Position numbers and translations under genes: made by a program
Assembly: GCA_030562215.1 (NCBI GenBank)
Contig: JAUPFL010000002.1
Span: 248,001 to 312,000 of the forward strand
Origin: Peribacillus frigoritolerans
Lineage (GTDB): Bacteria; Bacillota; Bacilli; Bacillales; DSM-1321
DNA length: 64,000 nt
Direction: 5' to 3'
Notes under the pieces: generated by a model
What the model was told of the DNA's origin: nothing
Databases searched by the model: none
The model's input: the letters and a program-made list of their open reading frames with translations, nothing else
Shown: piece by piece, positions 55,032-64,000 of the stretch
How the letters are laid out: each line of letters opens with the position of its first letter
Numbering within the stretch: position 1 is the stretch's first letter

Positions 55032-56447
55032 CTATCTTTTTTCCAGAGATTCTTCCATTACATTATGGTTAATATTTCTTCTTTTCGAAACAAAATAAGT
55101 AACAGCTAAAAATAGTAACCAAGGAATCCCGAATTGAAGCATGATTTTGAAATCCGTAAACCATGACGTAATCATCAAACTGAATAGAAGAACGGCTCCT
55201 AGTATCGTTAAATAGGGGAAACCGATCATCCTTACCGGTAACTTGCGTCCGCCTGTTTTATCCCATTTCACCCTGAAGAACAAATGGGAAATGAAGATCA
55301 TGAGCCATGTGAACATAGCACCGAACATGGAAATCCCCATCATGAATGCATAGGATGAACCGGGAAGTAACGCATGAACGCCTGCAGCGATGAAAATCCC
55401 CGTTGAAGAGACAGCAAGTGCTTTTGTAGGAACACCCGTTTTGTTTAACTTTCCTAAAAAGGTGGGTGCATGTTTTCCGCGTGCCAATGAAAACATCATC
55501 CGTGTTGAAGCATAGAGCTGAGCGTTCATGGCAGATATGGCAGCCGTTAAAATAATAAAGTTCATGATCCCGGATGCACCTGGAATGTTCAAGATTTCCA
55601 TCACTTTTACGAATGGACTTACCTCGATCCCAGCCGTTTTCCAAGGAACGATCATCAGCATGATGCCGATTGTCAGCACATAGAAAGTGGATAAACGGAA
55701 CACGGTCGCTTTTAATGCTTTTGGGACAGCTGCATCCGGATCTTTTGCTTCCCCTGATGTAACCGCTATCAATTCAGTTCCAAGAAAGCTGAATAAAGAA
55801 ATGAATACGGCTATCCACATCCCCTTCAAACCGAATGGGAAAAAACCGCCTTCATTCACGAAGTTTTCCGGTCCTATATGCGGCTGTTCGGATGAACCGA
55901 ATAGTACATAGGCTCCAAGAAGGATAAAACCAACAATGGCACTTATTTTAATAAAGGAGAACCAATACTCAAATGTCGCGAATGTATTCACGCTGGTAGC
56001 ATTTACATAAATCAGGACACCTGCAAACAACAAAATCCATACGATTCCCGGCACGGTCGGAAACCAATAATTCATATATACGCTGACTGCACTTACTTCA
56101 ACCCCAACTGCCAAAACATTGCCAATCCAATAAGAATAGCGGACAAGATAGCCTGCCATAGGAGTCATGTACTTTTCCGCAATGGCCCCAAAAGATCCGG
56201 AAGTAGGGTGGGCAACCGTCATTTCGGCTAAACAGCCCATCAACAGTAAGACAATGAACGCCCCAAGAGCATAACTGAGCAATACACTTGGTCCTGCCGC
56301 TTGAATCGCAAGTCCGCTGCCAAGGAATAGCCCCGTCCCGATGGCACAGCCCATCGCGATCATGGAAAGCTGACTTGTTTTCAGCTCACGTTTTAATCCT
56401 TTTTCTGGCTCATCTTTAAAGTTCAATTGAGTATTGTTTTTCTCCAT
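55032..56447 (-). CDS. APC-family amino acid permease in kyn operon
   Basis: 471 residues, 12 helices. ELKTSQLSMIAMGCAIGTGLFLGSGLAI is the AAT-family TM1, with FGAIAEKYMTPMAGYLVRYSYW following. Lies between kynU and kynA with short gaps (89 bp and 51 bp), so uptake of tryptophan or kynurenine for the pathway is the natural inference. AAGGAGATG precedes the ATG at 56447. Confidence 0.88.
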   Translation of the reverse strand: MEKNNTQLNFKDEPEKGLKRELKTSQLSMIAMGCAIGTGLFLGSGLAIQAAGPSVLLSYALGAFIVLLLMGCLAEMTVAHPTSGSFGAIAEKYMTPMAGYLVRYSYWIGNVLAVGVEVSAVSVYMNYWFPTVPGIVWILLFAGVLIYVNATSVNTFATFEYWFSFIKISAIVGFILLGAYVLFGSSEQPHIGPENFVNEGGFFPFGLKGMWIAVFISLFSFLGTELIAVTSGEAKDPDAAVPKALKATVFRLSTFYVLTIGIMLMIVPWKTAGIEVSPFVKVMEILNIPGASGIMNFIILTAAISAMNAQLYASTRMMFSLARGKHAPTFLGKLNKTGVPTKALAVSSTGIFIAAGVHALLPGSSYAFMMGISMFGAMFTWLMIFISHLFFRVKWDKTGGRKLPVRMIGFPYLTILGAVLLFSLMITSWFTDFKIMLQFGIPWLLFLAVTYFVSKRRNINHNVMEESLEKR

Positions 56448-56536
56448 AGTTCATCTCCTTTTTATCAAATAAGATTTTATCCTGCCCTAAATAACTAACC
56501 ATTCGAGGGGTGAACCCCATCTGGCGGTATTCCAGG

Positions 56537-57813
56537 TTATGCCACCACTTCACGCTCATTCTTGTATTTTTCATATTGTTTTTCTGACATGATCTTCTTG
56601 AGTATTTGTACAACTTCCCAAACTTCTGCGTAGGAAGTATATAGTGCAACCGGGGCGAGACGAATGATGTTAGGTGCTCGGAAATCTGGAATGACACCGT
56701 TCTCTTTCAATGCCTTGCATATCCGTGCAGCTTCTTTATGCTCGAGGCTTACATGACCTCCGCGGCGGATGTCTTCTCTAGGAGTTCCAATGAAAAATCC
56801 CATGTCTTTCAATTCGAATTCGACTAAATCCATTAAATATTGATTGATTTTCAGGGATTTTTCGCGAATATTCTCAATTCCAGCTTCTATAAAAATGTCC
56901 AAAGACCCAATCAAAGGTGCACAACTTAATACATGCGGCGTGCCAATTTGATACGCACCTGCTGATTCAGCTGGTGTTAAGGTATGTTCCATATCGAATT
57001 GTTTATCTTTTTTGGAGCCGAACCATCCAGCCAATCCAGGCATCGTTCCAAAATGTTTTCGATTTACATATAAACCGCCAACACCGCCAGGGCCGCCATT
57101 TAAATGTTTATAATTGCACCAATACGCAAAATCCACATCCCATTCGCTGAATGAATGCGGGATGGCACCGATGGAATGGCATCCGTCAAATCCGATTACA
57201 ATTCCTCTTTTATGAGCTTCAGCAGTCAATCGTTTCATATCCAGTATTTGCCCGCTGCGATACAGGACCGTTGGCAAGATGATCAAAGCGATGTCATCGG
57301 TCATTGCTTCGATGATGTCATCCTCTTCAAGAAATCTGCCATCCCGGCTTTTCACGCGGATGAGATCGGTTTCGGATCGTATCCATGTGTACGCAGCTGA
57401 CTTTGAAGAGCATAAATATCAGTCGGAAAGGTTAATTCATCAGCCAAAATTTTTGTGCGCATTCCTTCAGGCTTATAAAAAGTGGCCACAAGCTGATGCA
57501 GATTTACAGTAGTGGAGCCGGTTACAATAACTTCCTCGGCAGAAGCTCCGACCAATTGGGACATCTTCGCGCCCAATTTCTCAGCCATGAAAAACCATGG
57601 GTGATTCCCTTGCGTCCACCCATCAATCCCATGCTCTTTCCAATCCTCCAAAGACTCCAGAAGAGTGCGTTCAGCCCTTTTCGAAAGAAGCCCCAATGAG
57701 TTTCCATCCATATAGATGGAATCCTGCTTTAAATAAAACTCTTCTCGAAAACCTTTAAGCGTATCATTCTCATCCATTTGTTTGGCGTGATCCAATGTAT
57801 ATTCAGAAACCAT
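56537..57813 (-). CDS. kynU: Kynureninase (frameshifted)
   Basis: PLP enzyme cleaving kynurenine to anthranilate and alanine. [14 protein letters not shown] and [16 protein letters not shown] at the N-terminus; after repair the PLP Lys is in [19 protein letters not shown], with [12 protein letters not shown] nearby. The break near 57366 (CCGAT for CCGGAT) is repaired by one G. About 426 residues. ATG at 57813 chosen because AGGAGG stands 6 bp upstream. First gene of the operon. Confidence 0.95.
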
Positions 57814-57987
57814 ATTCATCCTCCTATATTAATTTTTTAAATAATTTTCTAGGAGAATCGTACCAAAGAATATGACATGGTGTCAATAAGTTAATTCAGA
57901 ATATTATAAACATTGGATCGGACATTCCAACAAATGTTTTTTATTTTATGGAATCCTTTATCCTAGAAGATAAGGGGAGGAATAAGC

Positions 57988-58601
57988 ATGGAGAATGGCA
58001 AAGTAGGGGATAAAAGGCATTTACGCTCGATCATGACACGACAAAAGTTGTTGGAAGCTGCAAAGGAAATATTTCTTGAAGAAGGTTATCAAGCTGCGCT
58101 TATTTCCCAAATGATCAAAAGGGCAAACATCGGCTACGGAACGGCCTATGTTCATTTTAAAGGGAAAGAGGATCTGTTAATTGTATTAATGGAGAATGTA
58201 ATGGAGCAATTCTATGAAATTGCCGAGACTTCTTTCTTTCCAAAATCAAAAGATGAAGCAAAACATATCATCAACAGACAAGCTAATGCTTTTTGAAAAT
58301 GGCAGAAGCTGAACGCAATATGATGCAAGTTTTCGAACAGGCCATTGGGATATCAACCATTATTTCAGATAAATGGAAAGCGATCCGCATGAAGTTCATT
58401 CAGCGAATTTCAAAGGACGTCGCCTATGCACAGCAAAATGGGCTGGCAAGAGCTGAACTAAACCATGAGCTTGTGGCGAGAGGATGGTTTTTCACAAATG
58501 AAATGTATCTGTGGGAAATCGTCCGAAACGAACATCAAAGTTCAGTCGAAGAAATTGCTCAAACCATCACTTCAGTTTACGTCGAAGGCTTATATGTGTA
58601 A
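57988..58601 (+). CDS. TetR family regulator, divergent from kyn operon (frameshifted)
   Basis: HTH: RQKLLEAAKEIFLEEGYQAALISQMIKRANIGYGTAYVHFKGKEDLL. The break at the T run 58290-58294 is fixed by one T (ANAFLKMAEAERNMMQVFEQ), giving about 205 residues. It is divergent from kynU, 174 bp apart, so a role in kyn control is plausible but I find no clear palindrome there. ATG 57988 after GGGGAGGA. Confidence 0.85.
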
Positions 58602-58618
58602 TGAGAATGGCAGCTCAC

Positions 58619-58654
58619 AAATCTTCCGATTATATACAATCGGAAGATTTTTTT
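58619..58654 (+). terminator. Terminator after TetR gene
   Basis: AATCTTCCGATT-ATATAC-AATCGGAAGATT followed by a T run. Confidence 0.93.
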
Positions 58655-58662
58655 ATTTCAAA

Positions 58663-58792
58663 ACTCACGAGTAAAGCATCGGAATTCACGAGTAAACTGC
58701 CAAAACTCACGAGTAAAGCATCGGAATTCACGAGTAAACTGCCAAAACTCACGAGTAAAGCATCGGAATGCACGGATAAACTGCTCAAACAC
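58663..58792. repeat. CACGAGTAAA tandem array, 42-bp period
   Basis: About three copies of a 42-bp unit, each with two half-units (ACTCACGAGTAAAGCATCGG and ATTCACGAGTAAACTGCCAA). The last is degenerate (CACGGATAAA). Same motif as 9462-9517 and about 10115. Confidence 0.9.
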
Positions 58793-58820
58793 TAATAAAA
58801 CACCCTCACTAGCATCGGAC

Positions 58821-58840
58821 TTACGGCGTCTACGCCTTAA
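58821..58840. promoter_or_regulatory. Candidate LiaR-binding inverted repeat upstream of liaI
   Basis: TTACGGCG-TCTA-CGCCTTAA pairs at 7 of 8 positions around a 4-bp spacer, about 85 bp before liaI. The LiaR site described in B. subtilis has a 7-4-7 layout; identity here is inferred. Confidence 0.5.
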
Positions 58841-58925
58841 GTCTTACTAGAAAATATAGCTAAGGCTCATTATACGAACTTGTAAAAGTAGATAAGATAT
58901 AAACATAGAAAGGAGGACGAAAACA

Positions 58926-59273
58926 ATGAAGAAATTTGGTTTATTTATTGTAGGGCTGATCGCGCTTTTCCTGTTACTGGCGAACGTTGGTCCATTGATC
59001 AGCCTGGCGATTTGCTTGGCGATCCTATACTTTGGATTCAAGCAGTTCATGAAGTCCGAATCGACAGGGGCGAAGATTGCGTGGGGATCAGTCTCCATTA
59101 TCGTGCTGATCGTTTCTATTTCCCATATCCCGGCAATATTGGGACTGGTGGCAGCTTATGTTCTTTACCTGGTTTATAAAAAATGGAATGAAAATGATGA
59201 AAGTGCATCATCTAAAGAAAATGACCCATTCTCAAATTTTGAAAGAGAGTGGAAAGAGTTGAATAAGAACTAA
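58926..59273 (+). CDS. liaI: LiaI-like membrane anchor protein
   Basis: 115 residues: two to three hydrophobic segments (FGLFIVGLIALFLLLANVGPL, IAICLAILYFGF region, VSIIVLIVSISHIPAILGLVAAYVLYLVYKKW) and an acidic tail (DPFSNFEREWKELNKN). First gene of the lia operon, 19 bp before liaH. In B. subtilis LiaI anchors LiaH at the membrane under envelope stress. AAAGGAGGA precedes the ATG. Confidence 0.82.
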   Translation: MKKFGLFIVGLIALFLLLANVGPLISLAICLAILYFGFKQFMKSESTGAKIAWGSVSIIVLIVSISHIPAILGLVAAYVLYLVYKKWNENDESASSKENDPFSNFEREWKELNKN

Positions 59274-59292
59274 TAGAAGGGATGTAATTGGA

Positions 59293-59928
59293 ATGGGTAA
59301 TTTATTTTCAAGAATGAAACAAACGATTTCAGCTGATTTTCACGACTTGTTGGATAAAAAGGAGCAAAAAAATCCAATTGGGATGTTAAATCAATATTTG
59401 CGTCAATGTGAGCAGGAGACAGAAAAGGTAGGTAAGCTGCTTGAACGTCAATATCTTTTGAAAGAAGAGTTTACGCGTGAATATAATCAAGCGCAAAATC
59501 TAGCTGAAAAACGTAAGCATCAGGCTGAGATTGCCAAGCAGTCGGGAGAAACCGATTTAATGGAATTTGCTGTCAAGGAAAGCCTGCACTATGAAGAGCG
59601 GGCGCAAAGTTTGAAAGAGGCGCATAAAAGTGCAGAGGTTCAGTTGGCTGAACTTGAGCGGAAATATGAAGAAATGAAACATAAGCTGAAGGATATGCAT
59701 CTAAAGCGGTTGGAACTGATGGGCAGGGAAAATATTGCCCGGGCAAACAACCGGATCAACCGGGTTTTGGACGGAGGCAGTTCCGAAGCCAAACCGGTAG
59801 CGATGTTTGAAGAAATGGAGCATTATATCGATCGCATCGAGCACCAGGTCCATACAGATTATAATCGGCATACGATCGATGCCAGGATTGTCCAGCTTGA
59901 AAAAGAATTGGAACAGAAAGAAGCGTAA
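59293..59928 (+). CDS. liaH: LiaH, PspA/IM30 family protein
   Basis: 211 residues, almost wholly coiled-coil. GNLFSRMKQTISADFHDLLDKKEQKNP opens as PspA proteins do, and a long charged heptad region follows. Forms large membrane-protecting assemblies under antibiotic stress. Forms a unit with liaI; a long stem-loop follows its stop. Confidence 0.93.
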   Translation: MGNLFSRMKQTISADFHDLLDKKEQKNPIGMLNQYLRQCEQETEKVGKLLERQYLLKEEFTREYNQAQNLAEKRKHQAEIAKQSGETDLMEFAVKESLHYEERAQSLKEAHKSAEVQLAELERKYEEMKHKLKDMHLKRLELMGRENIARANNRINRVLDGGSSEAKPVAMFEEMEHYIDRIEHQVHTDYNRHTIDARIVQLEKELEQKEA

Positions 59929-60011
59929 AGGTTTTGTAAGGCATCGCTGTCATCCCCTGGCCTTTTGGAATGGAGGGCGGGGAAAACAGGCTGTCGGAAC
60001 GAGATAATTTC

Positions 60012-60059
60012 ATGGTATTCTTAAAAGGCACGGGTTTCTGTGCCTTTTAAGAATATCAT
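60012..60059. other. Long stem-loop between liaH and liaF
   Basis: A 20-bp arm (60012-60031) pairs with 60040-60059 across an 8-base loop, with one G-U pair. There is no T run, so it may act as a leaky terminator or as an RNA 3' stabiliser separating a high liaIH from a low liaFSR transcript. Confidence 0.75.
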
Positions 60060-60084
60060 GATCATATACAGGGGAGGCGAACCG

Positions 60085-60830
60085 ATGTTGAACAAGATGA
60101 AGACGGACTATATGGGATGGATACTTCTCATCGGAGTCGTCCTGCTTTTTTAGAGATTTCATTTACGGGTGGAGGTCTCCTTTTTTCCATCGCTTTTTCA
60201 ATAGGATGCATCTATTTAGGCAGGAAATTCACAAAACGGACAATCGGGAAAATCCTATTTTTTATAGGGCTGATTTCCCTTATCATCACCGTCTTGAATA
60301 TGTTCGTCTTTAGATTTTTCCTAATGGCGATCCTCATTTATCTATTGCTTTTATATTATCAGTCCAAAAAGAATCCTGATTGGGTCAGTCCCATTATAAC
60401 CAATGATGATTCGGACGAAGAACGGATCAATAAGGAGCCGCTGCTGAAAACCGATTATCTATTTAAAAATAAGTTATTCGGTCATCAACAAACGGCCGAA
60501 CATGTATATGAATGGAATTCCGTGAATGTTCAGGGCGGGGTCGGTGATACGGTTATCGATTTAAGCAAAACGATTCTACCGAAAGGCGACGCTGTCATTT
60601 CCATCAGGAATATCATTGGCAATATCACTGTGCTTGTACCGTATGGCATCGAAATCAGGGTCCATCATTCTGTCATCGCAGGCAGAGCGCGGATTTTTGA
60701 AAATAAGCTTGAATCCAGGGTCTTTAATCAAATTTATTCCTACCAAACGGAAGGGTTCAATGAAACGGATCACAAGGTTCATATCATCACTTCAATCTTA
60801 GTTGGCGATTTAGAGGTGAAGCGGATATGA
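60085..60830 (+). CDS. liaF: LiaF, inhibitor of LiaRS signalling (frameshifted)
   Basis: ATG at 60085 after GGGGAGG. Hydrophobic N-terminus (MGWILLIGVVLLFLEISFTGGGLLF after adding one T in the run 60146-60151), about four membrane segments, then a cytosolic beta-rich domain: [56 protein letters not shown]. About 248 residues. In B. subtilis LiaF keeps LiaS off until envelope stress. Its stop overlaps the liaS start (ATGA). Confidence 0.92.
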
Positions 60831-61873
60831 GCATACTGACACGGCAGATATTGACTGCCCTTGGTGTTGCTTTCGTTCTTTCCCTTGCCTTGCCGGCGGC
60901 GGTTTTCTTCATCTTTCCTTTATCCGACTGGAGTTTATTGTGGGAGAAAGTGGTCATGGGATTACCCTTCGTCATATTCCTGCCAAGCCTGGTCATGACG
61001 GCAGGGCTGATTTATGGAGTCGTTTCGGGAATGTTTTGGAAGAGGCAGCTCGAAAGGGTGGATGAAGGACTGCATTTACTTGAACAGGGCCGCTTACCTT
61101 TGCAACAGGAAACGTATCCAGTCCAAGAGATGGCTAAAATGGCGGAACGGATGCAACTGATCCATAAGCAAATCAATGAGCAGACAAAACTATCGCAAAA
61201 AATGGCGAATGAAAAGGCCATTGATCAGGAGAAACAGATCCAGGAAATCGTTTCCCAGGAACGAAACCGTTTGGCGCGTGAGCTGCATGATTCGGTGAGC
61301 CAGCAATTGTTTGCAGCTTCGATGTTCATGTCGGCCATCACCGAATCACAATCCGATATGGAAAAAACGGAAATGAAACAATTCAAGGTAGTGGAAGAAA
61401 TGATCCATCAATCCCAACTTGAGATGAGGGCGCTATTGCTTCACTTGAGGCCTGTTGCATTAAAGGGAAAATCTTTACATGAAGGAATGAAGGAGCTTCT
61501 TTTGGAATTGGCCCAAAAAGTGACGATGGATATAAATTGGAAGATGGAGCCTGTCACTCTGGATAAGGGGATTGAGGACCATCTGTTTCGGATTTTACAA
61601 GAATCGATTTCCAATACACTGAGACATGCAAAAGCGAATTCTCTTGAAGTGCTATTGATCGTTCGTGATGGCATGATCATTCTACGAATAACGGATGACG
61701 GCATCGGTTTTAACGTCGAGGAGTCGAAAACGGGATCATATGGTCTGCAAAACATGCATGAACGGGCTGTTGAATTAGGCGGGACGATGCAAATTGTAAG
61801 CGTTCCGAATAAAGGAACGAAACTTGAAGTGAAAATCCCATTATTAAATGCTGGAGGTGATAATGATGATTAA
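60827..61873 (+). CDS. liaS: LiaS, sensor histidine kinase
   Basis: 348 residues. Two membrane helices ([20 protein letters not shown] and [19 protein letters not shown]) with a very short extracytoplasmic loop, a HAMP-like linker, HisKA_3 domain with phospho-acceptor His154 in [17 protein letters not shown], and a HATPase domain ([34 protein letters not shown]). Intramembrane-sensing kinase for cell-wall antibiotics. Overlaps liaF and liaR. Confidence 0.95.
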   Translation: MSILTRQILTALGVAFVLSLALPAAVFFIFPLSDWSLLWEKVVMGLPFVIFLPSLVMTAGLIYGVVSGMFWKRQLERVDEGLHLLEQGRLPLQQETYPVQEMAKMAERMQLIHKQINEQTKLSQKMANEKAIDQEKQIQEIVSQERNRLARELHDSVSQQLFAASMFMSAITESQSDMEKTEMKQFKVVEEMIHQSQLEMRALLLHLRPVALKGKSLHEGMKELLLELAQKVTMDINWKMEPVTLDKGIEDHLFRILQESISNTLRHAKANSLEVLLIVRDGMIILRITDDGIGFNVEESKTGSYGLQNMHERAVELGGTMQIVSVPNKGTKLEVKIPLLNAGGDNDD

Positions 61874-62507
61874 AGTATTATTTGTCGATGACCATGAAAT
61901 GGTAAGGATAGGGGTATCGGCTTATTTATCCGCACAGTCGGATATCGAAGTGATCGGGGAAGCGGACAATGGCTTGAAAGCTGTCGAACTGGCAATGGAA
62001 TTGCGTCCGGATATCATTTTGATGGATTTGGTGATGCCGGAAATGGATGGCATAGAAGCGACGAAACGAATTATTGAAAAATGGCCAGAAGCAAAAATCA
62101 TCATTGTGACAAGCTTCCTGGATGATGAAAAAGTGTACCCGGCATTGGAAGCGGGAGCGACGAGCTATATGTTGAAAACATCAAAGGCCAGCGAGATTGC
62201 GAGAGCCGTCCGTTCCACTTTCCAGGGGCAAAGCGTACTTGAACCTGAAGTGACGGGAAAAATGATGGAAAAGCTGCGTCGCCCGAAAATCACCCAGCTT
62301 CATGATCAATTGACAAACCGTGAAATGGAAATTTTGCTGCTGATGACACAAGGGAAAACGAATCAGGAAATTGCCGATGAACTATACATAGCCCTGAAAA
62401 CAGCCAAAGTGCATGTCAGCAATATATTAAGTAAGCTTGCCGTGCAGGACCGCACGCAAGCAGTGATTTACGCATTTAAGCATTCGCTCGTTCAAGAAGA
62501 AGAGTAA
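61866..62507 (+). CDS. liaR: LiaR, NarL-type response regulator
   Basis: 213 residues. Receiver domain with acidic pocket VDDHE, phospho-acceptor Asp54 in [13 protein letters not shown], Thr82 and Lys104; LuxR-type [45 protein letters not shown] at 61866 is 6 bp after GGAGGTG; overlaps the liaS end by 8 bp. Activates liaIH from the upstream promoter. Confidence 0.96.
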   Translation: MIKVLFVDDHEMVRIGVSAYLSAQSDIEVIGEADNGLKAVELAMELRPDIILMDLVMPEMDGIEATKRIIEKWPEAKIIIVTSFLDDEKVYPALEAGATSYMLKTSKASEIARAVRSTFQGQSVLEPEVTGKMMEKLRRPKITQLHDQLTNREMEILLLMTQGKTNQEIADELYIALKTAKVHVSNILSKLAVQDRTQAVIYAFKHSLVQEEE

Positions 62508-62604
62508 AGAGTGTCTATTTACCAAAATGCGGAAGTTCGTTATATTTAGGTAATTATTCCGTTGCCAGTGGGAAATAACCAGCTGAAAAGCAGAAAGCGG
62601 GTGA

Positions 62605-62907
62605 ATGGTGTTCAGGGTCCTTTTAGAATTACTGCGTATCGTCACCATTATTTTCGTTATTGGAATGATAATGGGGTTCATCATTAATTCAAACTATGCG
62701 ATTTTTGGAATAACCGTAGAGAATACCACGGGCGGATGGATTGTTGGTATGGCAATTTTTCCATTACTTTATGTACTCTATAAAAACCGGCTTCAATTTT
62801 CAGGGTTCTATAAAAATGGCAAACAAGTAAAACTCTCAAACAGGACAACGACAATCTTGGTTTGCTTCTCCGTGCTAATGTTGACGGTTGCCCCTTTATT
62901 TCGCTAA
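62605..62907 (+). CDS. Small membrane protein, 100 aa
   Basis: Three hydrophobic helices (LRIVTIIFVIGMIMGFII, WIVGMAIFPLLYVLY, TTTILVCFSVLMLTVAPLF) with a basic loop (KNGKQVKLSNRT). Follows liaR by 97 bp. No family recognised; AAGCGGGTG serves as ribosome site. Confidence 0.68.
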   Translation: MVFRVLLELLRIVTIIFVIGMIMGFIINSNYAIFGITVENTTGGWIVGMAIFPLLYVLYKNRLQFSGFYKNGKQVKLSNRTTTILVCFSVLMLTVAPLFR

Positions 62908-62913
62908 CAGAAT

Positions 62914-62951
62914 GCAAAAAGAGCATGTTTTAATCAAAACATGCTCTTTTC
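62914..62951. terminator. Bidirectional terminator
   Basis: AAAAAGAGCATGTTTT-AATC-AAAACATGCTCTTTT between convergent genes. Confidence 0.93.
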
Positions 62952-62967
62952 TATACCGTTTTTTAGA

Positions 62968-64000
62968 TTATACAGCTTCCTCTGCGGTATCGAGCCTCTT
63001 TCCATATATTCGATAAAGAACCATAGCGAATACCATTCCTATAAAGGAGATGGAGGAAATGAACAAGTAAAGGGTCTTCCCGCCATATGCTCCATATATG
63101 GCCCCGCCTATATAAGAAGCAATGATTCCCGAAACCCCGAAGAATAGCAGCGCCAGTACGGTCTGGCCTGTGGCACGCCATTCCACCGGAACAATCCGAT
63201 ACAGATATTGGATGGCCGCCGAGTAGAAAATCGGGAAAGTCAATAGCTGCATGACTTGCAAATAAGCCAATAGCTGAGGATCGGTAATCCACGCAGAGAC
63301 GAAATAACGGATAAAGAAAACGCTGCTGCAAACGAAATGATGATGATTTCCTTGCCTTTGCGCAGCCACCAGAAGCTTAGGGCGAATACAACGATTTCAC
63401 TTCCCGCAGCTAAGAACCAGGTCAAGCCTACAAGCTTGGCACTTCCTCCAAGTTCCCGGATATACACTCCAAGGAAGGTATCGTTCATCCTTGCTGGAAC
63501 GGCACAGATAAAGACCAATAACAGAAAGAGAAGCGTCTCTTTATTGCTGAAAAAATGCTTAAGACTGCTTAAGGTGACAGGTTTCCCTGAAACGGGCGCA
63601 TCAGGCATCATCCAGCTGACAATGAAACTGATCAAACCTATGCCTGCAAAAAGGAACGCAAGGCTGTTCGCTCCGAAATATGACATAACATAGCCGGTGA
63701 TCAGCGATATGACCGCATAACCCAATGCACCATATGTCCGGATGGAGCCGTAGCTGATCCCGGATTTCTCTGCCATCGTAAAATTGAGGCTTTCCGTCAG
63801 GGGATCGATCGGCATCAAAAAGAAATATAGCAGCATGGCAAACAGGATAAGCTGAAGATAACTGCTTGAATCATAGAGGAAATAACCGATTACGCTCGAG
63901 AAAAAGATGAGTAACAACAGGACTTTTCGTATAGTCCTTGTTTTGTCGCTGATCATTCCCCATAAAGGCTGGGTGATGAGGGTGACAAAACCGCCTGTAC
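62968..64000 (-). CDS. MFS transporter (MFS_1-like/PPP-type), truncated by window edge, frameshifted
   Basis: The frame is open to the right edge (TLITQPLWGMISDKTRTIRKVL, motif A region), so the N-terminus lies outside. Helical segments follow, including SYGSIRTYGALGYAVISLI and LVGLTWFLAAGSEIVVFALSFWWLR. The frame breaks near 63331; one added base joins ISFAAS to VFFIRYFVSAWITDPQLLAYLQ and the gene ends at 62968. The RxxGxxGY motif resembles LacY/phenylpropionate-type MFS proteins. Substrate unknown. Confidence 0.85.

Noticed and set aside
58663..58792. CRISPR-like or coding repeat (SKASEFTSKLPKLT-type peptide)
   Set aside because: Units are direct tandem copies without unique spacers, and the frame overlaps a terminator with no start signal.

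Overview
The window reads as chromosomal DNA of a low-GC, spore-former-type Bacillaceae, most likely the Peribacillus/Bacillus simplex-like group (inference). Support comes from strong GGAGG ribosome sites with frequent TTG/GTG starts, a Thr-tRNA synthetase gene behind three tandem T-box leaders (the arrangement known for Bacillus thrZ), a lia cell-envelope-stress operon, an RNase J, an AsnA, a SwrC-like RND pump and an FbpB-like small basic protein. Both ends cut genes: a thiolase at the left and an MFS transporter at the right.

Layout. 1-4 kb: thiolase, an M20 deacylase and a LysP-like permease. 4-6.7 kb: TetR regulator with an NAD-dependent epimerase, plus two membrane proteins. 6.7-9.4 kb: promoter, three T-boxes and thrZ. 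9.5-18.5 kb: a Tyr/Gly-rich protein, two LysE paralogues, asnA, an MFS pump, an amino acid permease and RNase J. 17.6-26.1 kb: TetR/EmrB-type pump pair with duplicated operators, YhgE/Pip protein, LysR regulator, alpha/beta hydrolase and a TetR/SDR pair. 26.4-34.4 kb: a complete D-glucarate/galactarate catabolic locus (FadR-type regulator, gudD, gudP, kdgD, semialdehyde dehydrogenase, garD) with a cre site and a shared GTCTTAC operator core. 34.5-43 kb: GNAT, ASCH, NodB deacetylase, RND pump, a FrnE/DsbA-like protein, and an AT-rich pair (secreted plus cytosolic proteins of unknown function). 43-44 kb: Fur box, flavodoxin, FbpB-like protein. 44-45.5 kb: six 211-bp tandem repeats. 45.7-52.4 kb: DinB, hydrolase, DUF2238, small proteins, a holin-like type I toxin, a phospholipase D protein and an MBL hydrolase. 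52.6-58.6 kb: LysE/RhtB exporter and the kynurenine operon kynU-permease-kynA-kynB with a divergent TetR. 58.8-62.5 kb: liaIH-liaFSR.

The dominant anomaly is technical. I count about 28 single-base frameshifts in 21 genes. Nearly all look like one-base losses and most fall in short homopolymers, while the downstream frames stay fully conserved. This is the signature of uncorrected read indels rather than of pseudogenes, so broken genes are listed here as single CDS with the break points given.

The biologically most interesting signals are the near-identical triple T-box leader, the 211-bp tandem array derived from a dispersed Bacillaceae repeat, the CACGAGTAAA intergenic repeats, the FadR-type operators of the glucarate locus, the Fur-flavodoxin-FbpB unit, the self-sequestering holin-like toxin mRNA and the long stem-loop separating liaIH from liaFSR.
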